DNA of 48,269 nucleotides, from assembly GCA_015680685.1 (NCBI GenBank), contig MNCI01017913.1, positions 400,885 through 449,153 on the forward strand, given 5' to 3'. Shown one piece after another: positions 45,436 through 48,269 of this stretch (within the stretch, counting starts at the first letter, position 1; every line of letters starts with the position of its first letter). The translations under genes were made by a program, and so were the position numbers. The stretch comes from Gnetum montanum. Its lineage: Eukaryota; Streptophyta; Gnetopsida; Gnetales; Gnetaceae. Below the pieces are notes generated by a model. It was not told the origin of the DNA. It saw nothing but the letters and a program-made list of their open reading frames with translations, and did not search any database.

Positions 45436-45566
45436 CTATGTGATGATCTAGGCCACGATGGAATCCTTGGCCTGGGCAAGCACTGCAACATGGCCTTGCT
45501 CTCATCTGCGAAGGTCAAGCCAGGTCCCTTCCTCCCTTGGCCTTCCACTTCCTTACCTTTGCCCAT
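45436..45566 (-). other. Antisense gene, exon 1 (start codon)
   Basis: The ATG at 45566-45564 has a favourable context (CCAAGATGGGC). The exon encodes about 43 residues without a stop (MGKGKEVEGQGRKG at the start) and ends AG before GTAGGC, in phase 2. Exon 2 begins one base before a codon, so the join is in frame. The upstream 270 bp are TACGCT-rich. Confidence 0.6.
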
Positions 45567-45850
45567 CTTGGTGTCCTCTACGCTGGGATCGACAATTAAC
45601 GCTGAGGGTTGAAACTGTTTACGCCTACGCTGAGCCTCTACGCCGAAGTCTGAATCTCTATGCCGACGCTTGAACCTCTACACTCCGCGTCTACACTGGG
45701 GTCTAGTCATATATGTTCACGCTCGGGGTTTGGATGCTTACGCTTACGCCGGGGTTTAGCGGATTACACTTACGCTCGGATCTTATGCTCGGATTTTACG
45801 CTCATATTTTTACGCTCAGATTTTACGCTCAGAATGCAATGTGACAANAA
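45567..45850. promoter_or_regulatory. TACGCT-rich region upstream of the antisense gene
   Basis: About fifteen copies of tacgct/tacgcc or close variants (for example tttacgctca repeated at 45790-45830) precede the ATG on the minus strand. If the gene was ever expressed, this would be its promoter or 5' UTR. A single N lies at 45848. Confidence 0.45.
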
Positions 45851-45919
45851 AATAAAAATTACTACATCTCGTTCCCCTACGAACCCCATTTCACGTGTTT
45901 ACGCCGAACATTCCAGCGC

Positions 45920-46065
45920 AAATGACGTTTCGGCCCGGTATGGCCTTAAACTACCGTTATGGCCCGGTAAGGCCCTAAACTGCCACACACAAAAATCACA
46001 TTTGGCTCGGTAAGGCGTTAAACTGCCACCCACAACCCGGTAAGGTCCTAAACTGCCATGCATCC
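45920..46065 (+). repeat. Core-motif array of element 5, second block
   Basis: Four or five copies of ggcccggtaaggccctaaac and variants, each ending in taaactgcc. They correspond to the ggcccgaaatggccttaaac motif of the first block and are in the same orientation. With the first block they bracket the antisense gene. Confidence 0.75.
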
Positions 46066-46149
46066 TAGTGTGACGATAAATCACCATTATGCACGTACAC
46101 ACACTTTAAGTTGCCAAAGAACATAGAACGATACCCATTAGCTCACTCT

Positions 46150-46168
46150 GCTCTCTGTTTATTGGCAG
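46150..46168 (+). promoter_or_regulatory. Candidate 3' splice site before pol of element 5
   Basis: A pyrimidine-rich run (ctcactctgctctctgttt) is followed by attggcag, then an open pol frame. It has the form of a plant intron acceptor. Ogre elements splice an intron between protease and RT, and the position here is the same. A donor near 40500 was not pinned down. Confidence 0.45.
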
Positions 46169-48269
46169 GAGTAAGCCTGATGGATTGCCAGCATTTAACC
46201 GCACCATTAATCATTGATGGACCATATGGAAAATTGCAAGGGACATCGACATAAACCTCATCCACTTAAGTTTATCAACGGACGATGCAGTCATAGCCTC
46301 GGCACAACAAACGCTAGGTAACTACCAAGGTATGACAAAGTCCCTTGACATAGAAGCTGAAAATATCACTGAAGACCCATTGATCGAAACCCCCATCGTT
46401 ATGTCTAACAATGAGACCAAGATTTTAAAACTAAGTACATTACTACAACCTCAACTGGCCAAAGACCTAGAGAATGTGCTTAGGGAAAACATAAAAGCAT
46501 TTTCTTGGTCATCCACAGACATGCCTGGGTTGGATCCCCAAATCATCGAGCACAACATCATCCTTGATCCAAAATTCAAACCCGTAAAACAAAAGGCACG
46601 AGAGGTTAAACCCAAGGTGGCATTGGCAGTTCACAATGAGATCACCAAAATTTATCAGGCTGGTTTCATTCGAGCTATCGATTACGCAGAATGGGTATCC
46701 AACATGGTCATTGTCCCGAAGAAGAATAGAAGCATTCGCTTATGCATTGACTTCCGGGATCTCAACATTGCAATCATAAAAGATGATTTTCCCCTACCCA
46801 GCATCGATCAACTTGTTGATTCAACCACTGGGTACACCTTATTATCTTTTATGGATGGCTTCTCGGGATACAACCAGATACGTATTAACCCCGAGCATCA
46901 GCTCCGGACTACCTTTATGACATCATGGGGAACCTTTTGCTATACAATGATGCCCTTCAGTCTCAAAAATGCTAGGGCCACGTATCAAAGGATGATGACA
47001 TTCATCTTTAGCGATTACATATTACACTCGCTCAACGACTACATGGATGACATCGTGGTTAAATCAAAAACATCACAACAACATGTACAAGACCTTGACT
47101 TGGTGTTAAAACGTTGCTTAAAATATGAGTTGAGGCTTAATCCAAAGAAATGTATCTTTGGAGTCAAAATAGGCAAAATGCTTGGGTTCATAGCCTCAAA
47201 AGTAGGGATACGAGTAGACCTCGATAAGGTTAAGGCCATAACAAACCTGAAACCGCCCGGCAACCTTATCGAACTTTGAGGTCTATAAGGTAGATTACAG
47301 TTTATCAGGCGCTTCATAGAAAAACTGACAGACAAACTAAAACCTATGAACCACCTGCTACACAAAAATGTCCATTTTGAATGGACTCCATAGTGCCAAG
47401 AAGCATCCAATAACATTAAAGAGACACTTACCCGACTGCCCACGGTTTATCCACCTCAAAATGATAAACCATTTTACATCTACCTCGCAACTTCGGATTC
47501 ATCAATCACATCCATGCTTTGCCAGAAACAAGATAATGAAACCGAAGTCCCTGTCTACTACTTGAGCCATGAATTAGTAGGCCATGAGAAGAAATACAAT
47601 GACGTGGAGAGGTCATGATTAGCCTTAGTATTTTCTCTAAAGAAATGATGACATTACCTCTTTCACAATCAAGTTAACATAATCTGCACGGATAATGTGC
47701 TCAAAGCCATCATAGGAAACATTTATAAGACAAGTCAGATAGCACATTGGAAAGCCATGATAGCTGAGTTTGACCTACATTACATAGTGCAATCATCAGT
47801 TAAGGGCCAAGCCATAGCAAATCAAATGGCCGCGTCACCAACACATGATCAAGCGACAATAAAGCCAGAATTCTCGGATGAGAATATAAGTGCAATAGAC
47901 ATAGTGCCCAATGACTACGATGCCATTCTAAACTTTGACGAAGCATCTACCTCTCGAGGGGGAGGTGCTACCGCTGTCATCACCTATCCCTCCGGGGAGA
48001 TCAGACCCTTTGCCTATCGTTTCAACTTTCATTGTACCAACAATATAGCAGAGTACGAAGGTCTCCTTAGAGGTCTCGCGGTAGCACTGGCCGCAGATAT
48101 CACACGGCTTGTGGTCAGAGGAGACTCGCAACTGGTCGTAAACCAAGTCACAGACACTTACACATGCAAAGCGTAACATTTACAACCATTCTGTGACTTG
48201 GCAAAACACTTAATGAGGCGTTTTGAAAATATCGATGTGCAACACGTCTCTAGAAATGATAATACCATT
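46169..48269 (+). pseudogene. pol of element 5: RT, RNase H and archaeal-type RNase H (cut by window end)
   Basis: One frame from 46170 to the end, with in-frame stops near 46215, 47277, 47286, 47390, 47617, 47646, 47649 and 48174 but no frameshift. The N-terminal segment carries DMPGLDPQIIEHNIIL. RT follows with LCIDFRDLN, SFMDGFSGYNQI and YMDDIVVKSK (47040-47069), so all catalytic Asp residues are intact. RNase H begins at about 47300 (GRLQFIRRFI, YIYLATSDSSITS, VYYLSHEL). From about 47900 a second RNase H of the archaeal type appears: LNFDEASTSRGGGA, CTNNIAEYEGLLRGL, VVRGDSQLVVNQV. This second domain marks the Tat lineage. Integrase lies beyond the window. The pol copies the element RNA into cDNA. 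Confidence 0.9.

Larger units (their letters stand above)
41032..45566 (-). pseudogene. Antisense eight-exon gene inside element 5
   Basis: Exon model on the minus strand: 45566-45436, 44649-44201, 44125-43857, 43767-42721, 42630-42385, 42296-42102, 42016-41232, 41133-41032. All seven introns start GT and end AG with T-rich acceptors (for example TTCATCTTTTCTAG and TTTTGTATTTTCAG). Six are 75-98 bp; intron 1 is 786 bp. Codon phases match across every junction (2,2,1,1,1,1,0), and the final exon ends in TAG at 41034-41032. The predicted protein would be about 1,075 residues. In-frame stops lie in exons 2, 4, 6 and 7, nearly all explicable by C-to-T changes, and exon 2 has frame changes. It therefore looks like a real spliced gene that has since decayed. 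Antisense ORFs are known in some Tat elements (Grande, RIRE2) but usually downstream of pol. Whether this is a captured host gene or an element gene is open. Confidence 0.7.
34278..48269 (+). mobile_element. Element 5: Tat/Ogre-type Ty3/gypsy element with an antisense spliced gene (3' end outside window)
   Basis: The order on the plus strand is 5' LTR (34278-35642), PBS, repeat-rich leader, gag-pro in one frame (36372-40500), core-motif array, an antisense multi-exon gene (45566-41032), a second core-motif array, a candidate 3' splice site, then RT, RNase H and archaeal-type RNase H (46169 to the window end). The second RNase H is the hallmark of the Tat lineage. Separation of gag-pro and pol by an intron-like spacer is known from Ogre elements. 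Decay is mostly in-frame stops rather than frameshifts. Integrase and the 3' LTR lie beyond the window. Confidence 0.85.

Overview
This window is seed-plant nuclear DNA made almost entirely of decayed LTR retrotransposons. The host type is judged from plant-style Ty1/copia and Ty3/gypsy elements, a Tat/Ogre-type pol with a second RNase H, a multi-exon spliced gene with short T-rich introns, and low gene content. A large genome such as a conifer's would fit, but I cannot name the species. I see no intact single-copy host gene, tRNA, rRNA or CRISPR array. Families were assigned from recognised motifs and no search was run.

Layout. 1-4756: a plus-strand copia element with both LTRs, PBS, a two-knuckle gag and PPT but no pol. 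4757-10298: AT-rich decayed DNA with small repeats and one orphan LTR-like promoter. 10299-16036: a minus-strand Athila/Tat-like gypsy element with 5-bp target-site duplications, PBS, PPT, gag-like remnants and an aspartic protease, but no RT or integrase. 16037-17681: older sequence with a chromovirus-like RT pseudogene. 17682-23811: a minus-strand copia element (gag, PR, IN, RT, RH, all broken) carrying a truncated LTR of the previous gypsy family in its 3' part. 24456-34238: a minus-strand Tat/Ogre-type element with TSD ttagg, two LTRs, gag-pro and a tandem-repeat array; its pol is missing. 34278 to the window end: a related plus-strand Tat/Ogre-type element, head to head with the previous one and 39 bp away, with 5' LTR, PBS, gag-pro, RT, RNase H and an archaeal-type RNase H.

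The most unusual feature lies in this last element. The 5.7-kb spacer between protease and RT contains an antisense gene, about 45566 down to 41032. It can be read as eight exons joined by canonical GT-AG introns, and the exon phases agree across all seven junctions except inside exon 2, which is frameshifted. The large exons have been hit by nonsense mutations, nearly all explainable as C-to-T changes. Exon 2 begins with a sequence resembling an NIF/FCP1-type HAD phosphatase with its catalytic aspartates lost; a later exon is coiled-coil rich. The gene is bracketed by two arrays of the element's own 20-bp repeat motif. Its first intron and upstream region consist of TACGC/GCGTATACGC repeats that also fill the element's U3 and leader. 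A polypyrimidine tract plus CAG just before the RT suggests the whole gene sits inside a sense-strand, Ogre-like intron.

The two promoter types (U3 of the Tat/Ogre-type element and U3 of the gypsy element at 10299-16036) each carry clustered 10-bp CpG palindromes, GCGTATACGC and GCGATATCGC, just upstream of the TATA box. Most imperfect copies differ from the palindrome by CpG-type transitions, as expected for methylated, silenced elements.
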